The position numbers and the translations under genes are program-made. The notes under the pieces were generated by a model. That model had not been told where the DNA came from, ran no database searches, and saw nothing but the letters and a program-made list of their open reading frames with translations. DNA of 64,000 nucleotides from Bimastos eiseni (Eukaryota; Annelida; Clitellata; Crassiclitellata; Lumbricidae), in NCBI GenBank assembly GCA_959347315.1, contig OY365822.1:11167822-11231821 (forward strand). Direction: 5' to 3'. Positions 1 through 13,433 of this stretch are shown here, in pieces. Numbering within the stretch: the first letter of the stretch is position 1; each line of letters opens with the position of its first letter.

Positions 1-455
1 CCACTAAATAAAAAGATAGGCCTAACAATAGTGTGCTTGATTATCAATTCACCTGCTGCCAAAGAATTCTAGAGAAACAGATATACGAAAAAACAAGCAG
101 ACATGGTTCTAGGTAAATTTTTCACCATCAATTTTTTGCCATCAATTTTTCGCGCATCAAATACACGCAAATGGAAGCTGGATTGATGAAACAAATATAA
201 TTAAATGGAAGCGGGATGGATGAAACGAATATATCAAAATGGAAGCTGGATTGATGAAAAGAAATATACCTGAATGAAGGCGGGATTGGCGAAAAGAAAT
301 ATACCTAAATGGAAGCTGGATTGATGGCGAAAAATTGATAGGCGAAAAGATGGCGAAAAATAGATGGTGAAGAATTGATGGCAAAAATGTGTCGGTCACC
401 GGCAGACATGCAAACACGCGTGAACGAAAGGCGACAGATATAGATTAAAATCTAC

Positions 456-550
456 CTTGTAACTGAATACAAAGCCTGCGTAATCGTCGTCCACCTCCGA
501 ATTGACGTAGAATGTTCCACTGAAGTCAACACCGCCAAAACGAGTGTAGC
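456..550 (-). CDS. Thrombospondin exon 17: C-terminal domain
   Basis: It encodes [19 protein letters not shown] and [12 protein letters not shown], the conserved lectin-like jelly-roll core. The acceptor is CTTCAAG and the donor TACAAG|GTAGA. The next expected exon (with the FYVVMWKQ motif) is not in 1-455, so it lies beyond the left edge. Confidence 0.95.
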
Positions 551-3500
551 CTTGAAGACAAAAAGCCATAATGCCAACCATAATAGCCAATATCAATTGA
601 AGGGGCGCTATATAAATCTCTGTAATGAATGACTGAATAACTCAAGCACATACCATAAGTTATCATAACCACCATCATAACCATAACCATAAATAAGAAT
701 ATTATTGACGACTAACCAGCCAATACACTTAAGCAGTTAGATTTCCTAATGAGAACCATTTTGTAATAATTGTTTAAAAATTTGAATAGTCTTTCGACAT
801 CTTGTCGAAGGTGTGCTGACCCTAAGAAATAATTAACAGTCGAACAAAGAGAAGAGGAGACAGAACTTCCACCGCTCAGCATCGTGCCTATGCCTCTGTT
901 GGTCCTTCGCTATGGAGCAGCCTTCCTGCTGTGACTCGTGCTGCCATCTTATCTAGTAGCACAACTGTTTCTGCTCATTCTCTTAAGACTTTTCTTTTAT
1001 CTAGGGGTTTTTTGCACTGGGAGCGCCTCTGATTAGGTTGTACTGTGAAAGGCGGATTATAAATTCGTAAATAGAATAGAATAGGAGATATATACTCCTC
1101 GTTGCCACACAACATAGATGTAATCATTTTCTTACTGACCAATGGCTAATCCTGGATCACTGTTGACCGATTGTAAGATTTCCGCTCCCTGGACAACAGA
1201 GGACAATATAGACAGTTGACAACCACAGAAAAACACGCATTACAATTACATTACGGTTACACAATCGAAATAAGCGGGGCATAAATTTTAGTATGTGTGC
1301 GTATGCGTCGGTGCGCGTCGCTGTTGGTGCATGAGTCTGTATGGGTGTGTGTGTGTCTGTGTGTTTACGTGTGTGTGGGTGCTTGCGTGTTTGTGTGTGT
1401 ATTTGTGGTTGGGTGAGAAATAGGCCTAGTTGACTATATATATAGCGGTCGTAGAATTTAAAAGAATCTTATGGAATAAGTTAACAGAAATGATATTACT
1501 TCGCGGCTGATCAGCCTTTAGCCTTCAATCAATCTGCTGCCCATGACAGCAGATTGATTCATTTGGTTTGATTCATGACAGCAGATTGATTCATTTGGTT
1601 TGATTCATGACAGCAGATTGATTCATTTGGTTTGATTCATGACAGCAGATTGATTCATTTGGTTTGATTCATGACAGCAGATTGATTCATTTGGTTTGAT
1701 TCATGACAGCAGATTGATTCATTTGGTTTGATTCATGACAGCAGATTGATTCATCTGATTCAGATGGTTCATCTGAAAGATCGCAAGATCTTTCAGATGA
1801 ACCAGAAGTCGAAGAGCAATATTCCACAACACAATACAATATAATATTCGTTTAATTCAACACCATCCATCTGATACAGATAGAGCAAGAGTGAGCCATA
1901 CTTCGAATAATTTGTAACTGTAATGAAACATATATATGGCGCCACGAGATCCTAGGCTCTCACGACTTAACAAATAGCTAAACGGAGAACAAAAAAGTCT
2001 TCACGCGGCTCCGGATGACGGCAGAGGAAGAGAGAGCAGCTCCTCCCAAAGAGGACGTGGTAGATGTAGCAGATGTTCCAGCAGGTAGGACCCCCGTTGG
2101 CACGTAAGCTACTGGATTGGGCCGTGACAGACGCCTGAGGGAACCACCAACAAACAGTCCGCGGGCAAAGGAACGCATGGATGTTAGGTGCGGAAAACAG
2201 GAGACCCTTGTGCAGAGGGCCAAAAGGTATAGGCGGGGGCAAACTAGTGAAGACAGTTAAGAATAAGAATGACAGTTTGTTACAGTGCGTCTTTTATGAA
2301 TGACTTTATCGGTTTTTGTGTTGCGATATGAATGGTTTTGTTTGCTAAAATACACGCGTAGGAATAGGATTCGGTATGTCATAGTACCCCGCTAAGAATG
2401 ACCCTGTTGGCTAAAATACATGGATAGGAATATGACTCGATAGGTCATAGTACCTCGCTAAGAAAGTTGGCTAAAATAAATGGATAGGAATAATGACTCT
2501 TGGTCATGGTAATGGTATAAACCTACCTCATTAAGAATGACCCAGTTGGGGTCTCTCTGCGAATCGCCTTCGGGGTCGAGTACGATCGTCTGGTATGTGC
2601 GGAAATCCGTCGTGTAGATCTCTCCGTTTTCGGGACAGACATCGATATTGTCCGGGAAACCATCGCCGTCCAAGTCATCTTCACAGGCATCGCCTCGACC
2701 GTTGTCTTACAAGCAACAACAACGACAACAACATGATAAAAGCATTGCAACAAAAGCCTTATCCAATCATTTCTTAGCTTTGATACGGAAAGATCAGATT
2801 ATAATTATAACGTATGAGCGCCTATGAGTAGGTTTCTTGAAGGGGTGATATATAAATTTTCGAAAAGAGTTAATGAGTGAATAATTAATTTGATTATAAT
2901 AGATTTTATCACAAAAGATTTGATTAGAAGATATTTGATGCGAATATATCATATTAGAACAGAGTTTATTAGAATATATCAGATCAGAATACATTTCGCT
3001 ACAATGTACTTTATTACAATAGATTTTTAGAATAGATTTGACTAGAGCTCATTATCGAACAAACCCCATGTCCCACGATGCGATGGGACTTGATGCATAC
3101 ATGCATTACCTCAAGAGAAACAAGAGGCGCTGAAGTATAGCAACTAAACGACCCGACCTCACATAACCTGACCTGACCACAACTACAAAACCATATTCAA
3201 TGCGAATATAATTATCATATTAGAATAGAACTTATTAGAAAATATTAGATTAGAATGAACCTGACTATAATGGATTTTATTACAATAGATTTGACTTAGA
3301 ATAGATTTGAGTATAGATTCTGTATCACTCACAGTCAGAATCGAGTTGGTTTGTGTTTGGAACCAGTCGACAGTTGTCGCTCTTGTCTGGAATTCCGTCG
3401 TTGTCGTCATCATCGTCACAGGCGTCACCTGCCGACAAAAAACGCAGCCTTTAAATTAAAGCTAATAGTGTTTTTCTTTATAAATAAAGAGATAAACATC

Positions 3501-6500
3501 ATACAATAGATTTTCATCCTACCCTCCTTCGCCCAGGTCTTGTCCTAAACTTCACAGGCACAACAGCTACACTGACCCTCCAACACCTTTGAAAACTTGA
3601 CCTTAACATTCACTGGACTACCCTTTGGACAACCCTTTAAATCTACGCAGCGTTCGTGAATGAGCTGGTGCTCTCTACGTTGCTTTCCAGTGGCGGTTTA
3701 GAAGTTTGGAGAATCTGTAAACGATTAAATGCGTATAAATACCACGCCTGAAATGATATTTACCAACGGCATCTTTGTCGGTGTCCAACTGGTCTGGGTT
3801 GAGGATTGTTGGGCAGTTATCCACATTGTCCTGAATGCCATCAGAGTCTCTGAAACACAGGTAGATGCAACTGAGCATCGTCTATCCACCTAATGCGTCT
3901 AAATATATTCACCCAGATCTCTGCAAACATATGCAAACGACTGTATCTACATGTACAACCAGTTTCGTCCATATAGGGGGTTCCGGAGGAAAATGCCTCC
4001 AATTTCAGGTGGGGGGAGACAATTTTTACGTCTTAGGGGAGTATTTTTACTTCCTGGCACTTGGGACCGAGGGTGTGCCTCCATCACTCAGAGGGAGACT
4101 GACGCCCCTGCCTACAACTGCACTCTTTTGCGTCATTAGATAACCTATGCGTTGTGAGCCACAAAAGGCGCTATATTAAGGAGAAAACAGATGATGCTGA
4201 ATTGGATGATGACCGTTGGATACGGAAGGCTAAAAAGAAAAGACCCAGTCGCGAGAGGATATTTGAACTGACTAAGAGAACGACAGGAAGAAGAGATCAC
4301 ATAAACTTCCTTCTAGTTGCGATTTTCTGTACAATGCACCGTACGGGGATTGTTTTGCCATTATAATTAACCACAAGTCAGAGTTCACGATCGAGAGAAC
4401 ACCTCCACTATTTACACTCTGATAGTGCCAGTCCCAAGTCTGGATGAAGGAGGAGGGCGACGCTAATGATCTTACCAATCACACAGTTTCTTGACACTGA
4501 AACTATCACTACGCGAGCATCTATTCGACCTTCCATAGGCATACAACCAGAAGGAGATTCCCTTGCATTAACATGCACCTACCACTGCCCCATCAGTCAC
4601 TGACCGTGGCAGAGGGGAAAGAGAATCATGGAGGAAATGCTACTGAGCTTTACTGATTCGAGCGGCGCTACATAAATGCTTGATTACATTACATTTGTCG
4701 AAGTCCAATCCGTGTACCTGTCGTTGTTGGAGTCGCATTCATCGCCGATTAAATCGTTGTCTGTGTCAGTCTGAAAAGATATACAAAGACGAAGAAGCTC
4801 TGTAAAGATATCTGGAAATCTTATGGTGAGCTTAGTGTTAAAATGCGAGGTGGCGGGTATTTTAAGTTAGGATGAGACAACAGAAACTGAGTGAGACCCT
4901 AGGGCAAATATAAGGACACATCAGGTCAGGCCAGATACGGTCAGGTTAGAAAAGAAAAGTCAGACCACGTTGGGTCAGGTCAGTTCTGGTCAATGGTCAT
5001 CTTATGTCGGGTCAGGTCAAGTTAGGACAGGTCAGGTCAGGTCAGGTCATCTTAGGTCTGGTCAGAACAGGTTAGAACAGGTCAGGCCGTTTTGGGTCAC
5101 TTTAGGTCGGGCCGATCAAGTTATTGAGGCGGACCAGGTCATGGTTTGTTAGTTCGGGTCAGGTCGAGTTGCGTTAGGGCGGGTTGGGTCAGGTCATTCC
5201 AGGTCGGGTCGTTCAGTAACTCCTTCAGTATCTCTTGTTTCTCTTGAAGTAATGCATGATTGTACGTAATACGTTTCATCCCGTCGTGGGATATGAAATC
5301 TATTCGGTAGTGAGCTGGTTCTGTAACCAAACGATCGCGGACTCGAGTATGCTGAGCAAACTCCATGTAGCGTTGCTTTTGGCTAGAAATACGGAAAGTG
5401 TTTAATATGGTGTCAGCTATTCACCAGGTTTCGGCTGCAATTTTGAACTGACCTGATTTGAAAAATCCGACCTGTCCTATCATGACCTGACCCGAAAACC
5501 CTGTCTCAACATGACACGACCTACAAATGACCTTTCATAACATGTGCTGACTCGAACCAAAGTGACCTGACCTGTCATAGCCCGACCTGACCCAACCCAA
5601 CGTAACCTGACCCATCCTAGCCTGACCTGACCCAACCCATCATGACCTGTCCTGTCCTGTCCTAACCTGACCTGATGCAACAGAACTTTATCTCATACTG
5701 ACCTATGACCTTTCACTCACACTGTGCTGCCTTAATTGGTGCCATGAAGTACTATGGTGCTACTAGACAACAAACACCTGTTCTGGGTTTGCTCTCCTGG
5801 GACAGTTGTCGCAGATATCTCCGACGCCGTCGCCATCTCGGTCCTTCTGATCGACATTCGCCACCAGAGGGCAGTTGTCGTCGTCGTTAACGATACCNNN
5901 NNNNNNNNNNNNNNNNNNNNNNNNNNNNNNNNNNNNNNNNNNNNNNNNNNNNNNNNNNNNNNNNNNNNNNNNNNNNNNNNNNNNNNNNNNNNNNNNNNNN
6001 NNNNNNNNNNNNNNNNNNNNNNNNNNNNNNNNNNNNNNNNNNNNNNNNNNNNNNNNNNNNNNNNNNNNNNNNNNNNNNNNNNNNNNNNNNNNNNNNNGAT
6101 GGACAGTTTAACGTAATAGGCGCCTTGCATGGCTGCCGTCAATTAATTCAACTCCTGTGATAACCTGTCATCAATCGTTCATGCTACGTCTGAAACCACA
6201 CTGTGTTGTTGTCAGTTTTAAAATAAATGGAACTGATCATACTTAACAACCAATAAGACGAAGAAACTCAAATGAACATTCTAAGACGATGTAATCAGCT
6301 CATAGGATGAATTGACGGTTTTGACACACACAAAGTAAAATGCGGTGTACAGCATTTGAATGGCTCAAAAGCTACCTGTCGTTTTCTCTGAGCGTCTTCA
6401 AGTCCAACTCCTTCGACATGTGGACTGACATATCCAGGTGGACAGGAGGTGCACGAGAATCCAGGTGAAAGGTTCTGACAGGTAGTCAAAGGATCGCAGG

Positions 6501-9500
6501 GTGTTGCAAGGATACACTGCAGAACACGCGAGTTGCAAGACAAATAATTAGAACACTGTTAGAACACAATATTAAAGTTAATTGCATTGATGCGTTCAAT
6601 TGAACAAAAGTTAGCAGTTTGATCGGAGATGGTCGATTTCGTTTCAGTTTGAAGGACCAACTGTTTTGGGAGTCATTCTTTCTTTGCGGTAGACTGGCCC
6701 CGTGTCCCGTTCTTCTAACAAGGCGCTTCTTGGGGTTTTCGGGGACTGGTAATTAGCTAAAGTGGTAATTTGTATGTCACACTCACGATGTGTGACTGGA
6801 ATAGTTGAATTGATCAATCGCGTCGTGACCTAAATTTGTGAGCTGTGCGGTTGTACATATTCTCGTGTTTTTGCAAAGTTCTGACGGTCTCCTACTCTTG
6901 CCGGGGAGCTTCCCAAGTGGGCATGGTGTAATATGCTGGCGATAGCCATGCTTCCTACAACAACCTGACCCCAATCCACACTGGCCTTGAATCGCCGCAC
7001 TACTCAAGACGCGAGAGACCTCGAAATTATCCTGGTATATGGCCGATTAAGACGAAGCCTGAGTTCAATCCGCAGTAAATAAGGACGATTGTAACCGCAG
7101 CTAAACTAACGTTTGGCCTACTACAATAAGAACAAGAAAACTGTTGAAAGTAAAGAGGAAAGAGAAGAAGACAAAGATACGGCCCGGAAAGAGACAGACA
7201 AAAGCGACAGAGAGAGATAGATATATGGATTGATGGATGGATGGATGGATGGATTGATGGATGGATGGATGGATTGATGGATGGATGGATTGATAGACGG
7301 ACGGACGGACGTACAGACAGACAGACAGATAGATAGACAGACAGACAGCCAGATAGATAGATAGATAGAGATAGATAGACTGAAAGACAGAGATAGAGAG
7401 AGAGCAAGACAGAAAGAGAGAAAAAGAGAGAGAGAAGTAATTCTTACCTCGTTGATGTCAATACAATCCACTCCATCACCGGTGAATCCCTCTGGACACG
7501 GTTCACACTCCACTCCCGTTGGGTAAGGAACGCAGGTTGTGCCAGGAGGGCAGACCTTACCGCCGCATTTGCCTCCTGCGGTCGGCCTACACCCATCCCG
7601 AGTGCCATCTCCCTGAAAGCCTGGCGGACACGGTCCACACTCTTTTCCAGTCGGGGTTTGAATACAAGCTGCGCCTGGGAAGCATTCCTCTCCGCCACAG
7701 GTGCACCCATGCTGGGTGCCATCTCCCTCAAAACCAGGCGGACATGGTCCACACTTTTCACCCCTGTTTGTCTTAACGCAAACGGTACCAGGGTAGCAGA
7801 TCTCTCCTCCACATGCCGCTGTGATCGGCTTACACCCATTGGGAGTGCCGTCTCCTTCATATCCTGGCGGGCACGGTCCACATTCTTTTCCAGACGGAGT
7901 TTGAATACAAGCAGCCCCAGGGAAGCAGGCCTCTCCGCCACAGGTACACCCATCCTGGGTCCCATCTCCTTCAAACCAGGAGGACACGGTCCACACTTCT
8001 CTCCCGTTGGGGTACAAACGGTACCAGGGTAGCAGATCTCTCCCCCGCACGACACTGTGATCGGCTTACACCCATTCAGAGTGCCGTCTCCTTCAAATCC
8101 AGGCGGGCATGGTCCACATTGTTTTCCAGTCCGGGTTTGAATACAAGCAGCGCCAGGAAAGCAGGCTTCACCCCCGCAGGTACACCCATCCTGGGTCCCA
8201 TCTCCCTCAAAACCAGGTGGACACGGACCACACTTTTCTCCTGTGGGAGTACTAACGCAAGTTGAGCCAGGATAACAAATCTCTCCTCCACATGTACCGT
8301 CGACTGGTCTGCACCCATCTCTGGTACCATCGCCCTCAAAACCAGGCGGACATGGTCCACACTCTTTTCCAGTCCGGGTTTGAATACAAGCTGCGCCTGG
8401 GAAGCAAGCCTCTCCGCCACATGTACATCCATCCTGGGTGCCATCTCCTTCAAACCCAGGTGGACAAGGTCCACACTCGGCCTCACCGCTCCATCCAGTC
8501 GTGCAACTGACTCCCGCATAGCAAGCACCCTCTTGGCAGGTCAGTGGGCGGCATCCATCGCGGGTTCCGTCTCCAGTTGTTCCCGGTGGACAGGCGTCGC
8601 AACGAGGACCGTCTGGAGTGTCGGTGCAGGGGACGCCTGGAAAGCAGACTCCCTCCTGGCAGCTGAGGCGACGACAACCATTCCTGGTTCCGTCTCCTGT
8701 CATGCCTGGAGAAAAAAGGGAAGCGAGGGCTGAAGACAATGCCAATGCGCACGGTCGAGTCTGATTAAAGATGTGAGCTTCTATGGCGCCAATGTCATAA
8801 TGCTCAGCGCATCATCGAACGATGGTCACCACTGGGCAAAGACCGACCAAAAGCCAAAAAGGGAATCGAATAGACGAAGCAGACGTAGGCAGTGTGTGCA
8901 TCAATGATCATAAAGAAACTGATGCTTCTGACGATGACGAATGTAATGCCGAAGGTGATGATGAAGATAGTGATGAAGATAGAGATGAAGATAAGGCTGA
9001 AGGTAATGATGAAGACAGTGATGAAGGCAATAATGAAGGTTGTGATGAAGATAGTAGTGTAGATAATGATGAAAATAATGATGACGATAATCAAGAAGCT
9101 ACGGATGAAGCCATTGATGAAGATTATCATGAATCCATTGATGAAGGCAATTATGAAGATAGTGCTGAAGGTAACGATGAAGGTAATGACAGAAATGGTT
9201 ATGACCGATTGAATAGCGATGGAACCTTTAGGACATGGTCCGCAGTGGGCTCCACTTGCTGAGTCCCTGCATTGGACGCCATGAAAGCAGGCCCCCTCGT
9301 TGCACTTGATCGGGTGACATCCGGCCTTCGTTCCGTCGCCCGTCAGACCGGGTGGGCAGGGGCCGCAGCGAGCCCCAGATGACGTGTCCTTGCATAGCAC
9401 CCCAGGATAACAGGCACCGTCGTTGCACTGCGCAGGTCTACAACCGTCGGCTGTTCCGTCCCCCACTAACCCTGTTTCAGAATAATAATGATAGTGATAA

Positions 9501-12500
9501 TTATAAAAATTTCAACAACAACAACAATAATAGTAATAATATTACTATTTTTGTTGATGTTGTTGTAATTACAGCTACAGATACATAATATGTATCCGTA
9601 GCTTAGCCAAGGCCGTATAAACTGACGCATTGAATGTTTTCCAAAAGCGACCGACAATGATTGACAGAATCATGCACAAAGCGAACGATCAGTTCAACCC
9701 TCAGCAATAGAGCAATGCGTTTCGCTTACACGGGTTGTCACATAATGTAGCCATGTGCCAGGTGCGTGAACTGTTGTACATCGACACAATGAAAAGAATA
9801 TTCAATTGAATCGTATTATTATCCCTCCAACGAACTCAACTGTCACCAAAACTTCACATACTCTCTTATCACAGCGCGGGTTTTTCAGTCAGCACTTAAA
9901 GCATTGCTATCCCATCCCTTCATAAACATCGCAGTCTACCTTCTGACGCCTTTTACTTTCTTAGTTTAACATCAAAGCATACATACACACATTAATTATA
10001 TATGCAAATGCATGAACACATACGCATGCATAAATACATACGCTAAATATGAGCCGTCCACTCTCACCTGGTGGGCACGGTCCACACTCAACGAGGCTAC
10101 TCGATTCCACGCAGTCGACTCCAGGGTAGCAAGGTCCATCCGCGCAGGAGACATCGATGGCGTGGCACCCACCTGGACCGAGGGCATCACCCGTCAGCCC
10201 AGGAGGACAAGGGCCGCAGACGACGGCCCCGTCTTGTCTGTCCCGGCAGGCTGTACCAGGATAGCAGGGGTTGCTGTCGCATCCTACCTCGATGGGGTGA
10301 CAGTCGCACCCTTCGGCGGTGGGGCTGCCGATGTGACCAGGGGGACAGTCGCACCCTGAAAAATTATTATTATAAGAACCGTTGTCTTAGAAGCGAACAT
10401 GATGAGGATCTTTTATGACGTCGATGATGATGATGGTGATGACGACAATTTTTATGACGAAAAAAACACGATGATGATGAGTGCGATTACTATGCTGATC
10501 TCTATGACGATGGCGATGATGACGCACATGATGACGGTGACATCAACAACAGCTCTGATGTTGAGTATGATGGCGATGCTGGTGATGATGATGAGGATGA
10601 CTATGATGATGATGACGACGACGGTAAGTACGGCTTTGGCGGCGGTGAAGGTAATAGTTACATCCTCTTGTCTATCTCTTCAAAGGTCGTTGACATCACT
10701 TCAAAAGGTTCAAAACTGAAAGCGCTGCTCTTTCGTAAAGCATGTACTGCACATCCGTAGCTTCTTCAATCCTTATAATCTTACAACCTGCGCCGTAGGC
10801 CTACGTGACCCTTCGCATCATGACTTGGAACCGATTTTGGAAATTAGATGTCTAATGATATTGAGTTTATTGATGATGATGACGAATACCTGTGGGGTCG
10901 AGAATGCAGTCCCTGTCGCCTTCATCGCAAGGATAGGGACTGCAGGTAAAACCGTTTCCTGAGAATCCGGCTGGACAGAGTCCACACCTAACCTCCCCGT
11001 TCAGCTCGTCACAGTGAACCCCAGGATAGCAGGGATTCGGATTACAAGACACGGCACCCAACGGTGTGTTACCCGTTCCACTGCCAGCATCGATCGTCGA
11101 CTGCGGACGGCAGAGACTGCACCCCTCGAGGGCAGAACGCAGGGCTACCGTTTCGCGAGTCTATAGCAAGACAAGCAAAGAGACATTTAGGGGTAGAGAG
11201 CAGAAGGAGCAGAAGGAACACGAGCAGGAGGAAGAGGAAGAGCAGGAGGAGAAGGAAAAGAGGAGGAGGAGGAGGAAGAAGAAGAGGAACAGGAGGAACA
11301 CTGTAGAGCAATGTATGGCGATGACTGTCTCTCAGGGATATTTCCTCTTTTACTCGCCTTCTTCTTCCTCTTCAGAAGAGTTAAGTGGTAAGATGATGAC
11401 GACGACAACGATGATAATGAGATGAACTATTCCTTCTCGTCGTCAGTTTCTTCTTATTATTCTTATAATATCTTCTTCTACCTCGTCTTCTTTCCCGTCC
11501 GGGGACATTTATAGGTTTGGTTAGAAGATAAGCATGATCATAATGATCATGACGATAAGGATGACGATGCTGATGATTATGATAATGAACCACTTTTTCT
11601 TCCTCCTCTTCCTCCTCATCTTCCTCCTCCTCCCCTTCCTCCTCCAGCATGTAAGCGACTTCATTTTTCTTGGCCTCTGCATATGAGGTTAGTGGTCAGT
11701 TCTTGTCCTCATTGTTTAATCAGTATACTCATAACAGATGACCAGACCAGAGGCGGAAGGAGCTGCAGATCCCTAAGTAAATTTCTGCCGTTGTGGCAAT
11801 TTCAGCTAGGGTTTGAAATCGGCAAAGAACACCAAAGCGATCCATCAGTTATATGAACCCTCTACCTTTACAGTCTCATTGCAGGCCATCAGAACTGGTC
11901 TTACCTTGTTATATGTTGTATTACAATGTACTGAACTGCATCATATTACATTACATTACATTGTATCGTCTTAGAGCTTGAATTTACTACACCTTACTTA
12001 ACAGGACCTTCAGTTTCGAACCTATTTCAACATCATATTACAATACATTACGTTGTATCACCCAAGAACCTTGATTTACTAAACCTTACTTAACATGACC
12101 TTGCAGTTTCTAACCTTCACCTAAATCACCTCATTTTGCCTGACCTATATATGCAGACCATGCCCTAATTATTCATTTCGACCCGACCTATCTTAACAGA
12201 ACAACTTAAAAAGAAGAACTAAACCTGGAGTTGTATGTCGGAGTGCAGGTCCTTGATCGCTCGACTAAGGGTCTCCAGAGCCGACACCAAAGCCGCCGCT
12301 TGATCTAATATCCAAAACGAACACAGGCATAAGCTGCAATCGAACTCTTTGATTGGACGACTGATTGATTGATTGGTTGATTGATTGATTGGTTGACTGA
12401 TTGATTGATTGGTCAATGGATTAATTGATTTATGTTTAATCAATCGAATGAATCTGACTGTTCAATCAGAGTTCAGTTGATCATTCATGATAATATATTA

Positions 12501-13136
12501 ATATTGCTGTTTGCTGTAGTAACCTAATGATAATTGTTACACTGGCAAAGTTACACAGCAAAGTGTGCCTGCATTCAATACAGGCAATGCTAAAATATAC
12601 GGACGAAATATGCCTTCAAAATTAACAGCACCGAAACTCGAGACCTGCGGCAGCAACAGCAGCTTCAATCAAATTCTTTTAATCATCTATTCGTTCGTTC
12701 ATTTGTTTATTTCTTCCTTTCTTCGTCTGTTTACCTTTTCCAAATTTCGTCCCTGCGTCATTGACCATCTCGTGTTCATTGCTCCCAACTTTTCGTTCAG
12801 CTGACCTCTTTGACTTCACGCTGACTAGACCTTGTTTCTGTGGATCCGATGTCCCTTGACATCCGTTTTCCAACAGAACCTGATCTATGTCTACATGCTT
12901 CAACAGCTGCGTAGACTTTGACAGAAGCTGACAAATAGAGCAAGAAATAAATTACATTGAGTGCCGTGTGCCGATATACACATTCACTAAGAAAGTTATA
13001 TAGCGCCCTCTCAGGGTAAGTACTCATAATGGCTCCAAACTCCAACCTGGACAAAAAGGTTAAGTTTTCAAATGACCAGGACAAGGACCACTGTAGGACC
13101 CACGATTTACAGAACGGATGAGACTCCAGAGAAGAG

Positions 13137-13205
<69 letters not shown>

Positions 13206-13400
13206 TACACACACATACACACACACATACACACCATCTATTTAGAGATTATTATAGCGCCTCTCACAGAAAAGCTAATAGCATGGAAACCACGGGGGAA
13301 ATGAAACGCCTTTAACCAGTGAGAAGCAGATGGCGAGAAGTCAATTATTAGTTAATACAATATTTATATACATACAAAGCTTCACACATCTGTCGATATA

Positions 13401-13433
<33 letters not shown>

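Noticed and set aside
4154..4366. 70-codon basic plus-strand ORF
   Set aside because: It begins in a LINE or SINE tail motif and ends in a dispersed repeat; no independent support.
5139..5366. 75-codon minus-strand ORF between the pentamer arrays
   Set aside because: It is not flanked by usable splice sites that fit the thrombospondin phases, and no family is recognised.
7519..8733. Plus-strand ORFs opposite the EGF array
   Set aside because: They are antisense shadows of the repeated EGF modules.
8822..9262. Acidic 146-codon plus-strand ORF
   Set aside because: It is a GATGAA repeat inside an intron of the thrombospondin gene and overlaps the antisense of exon 8.
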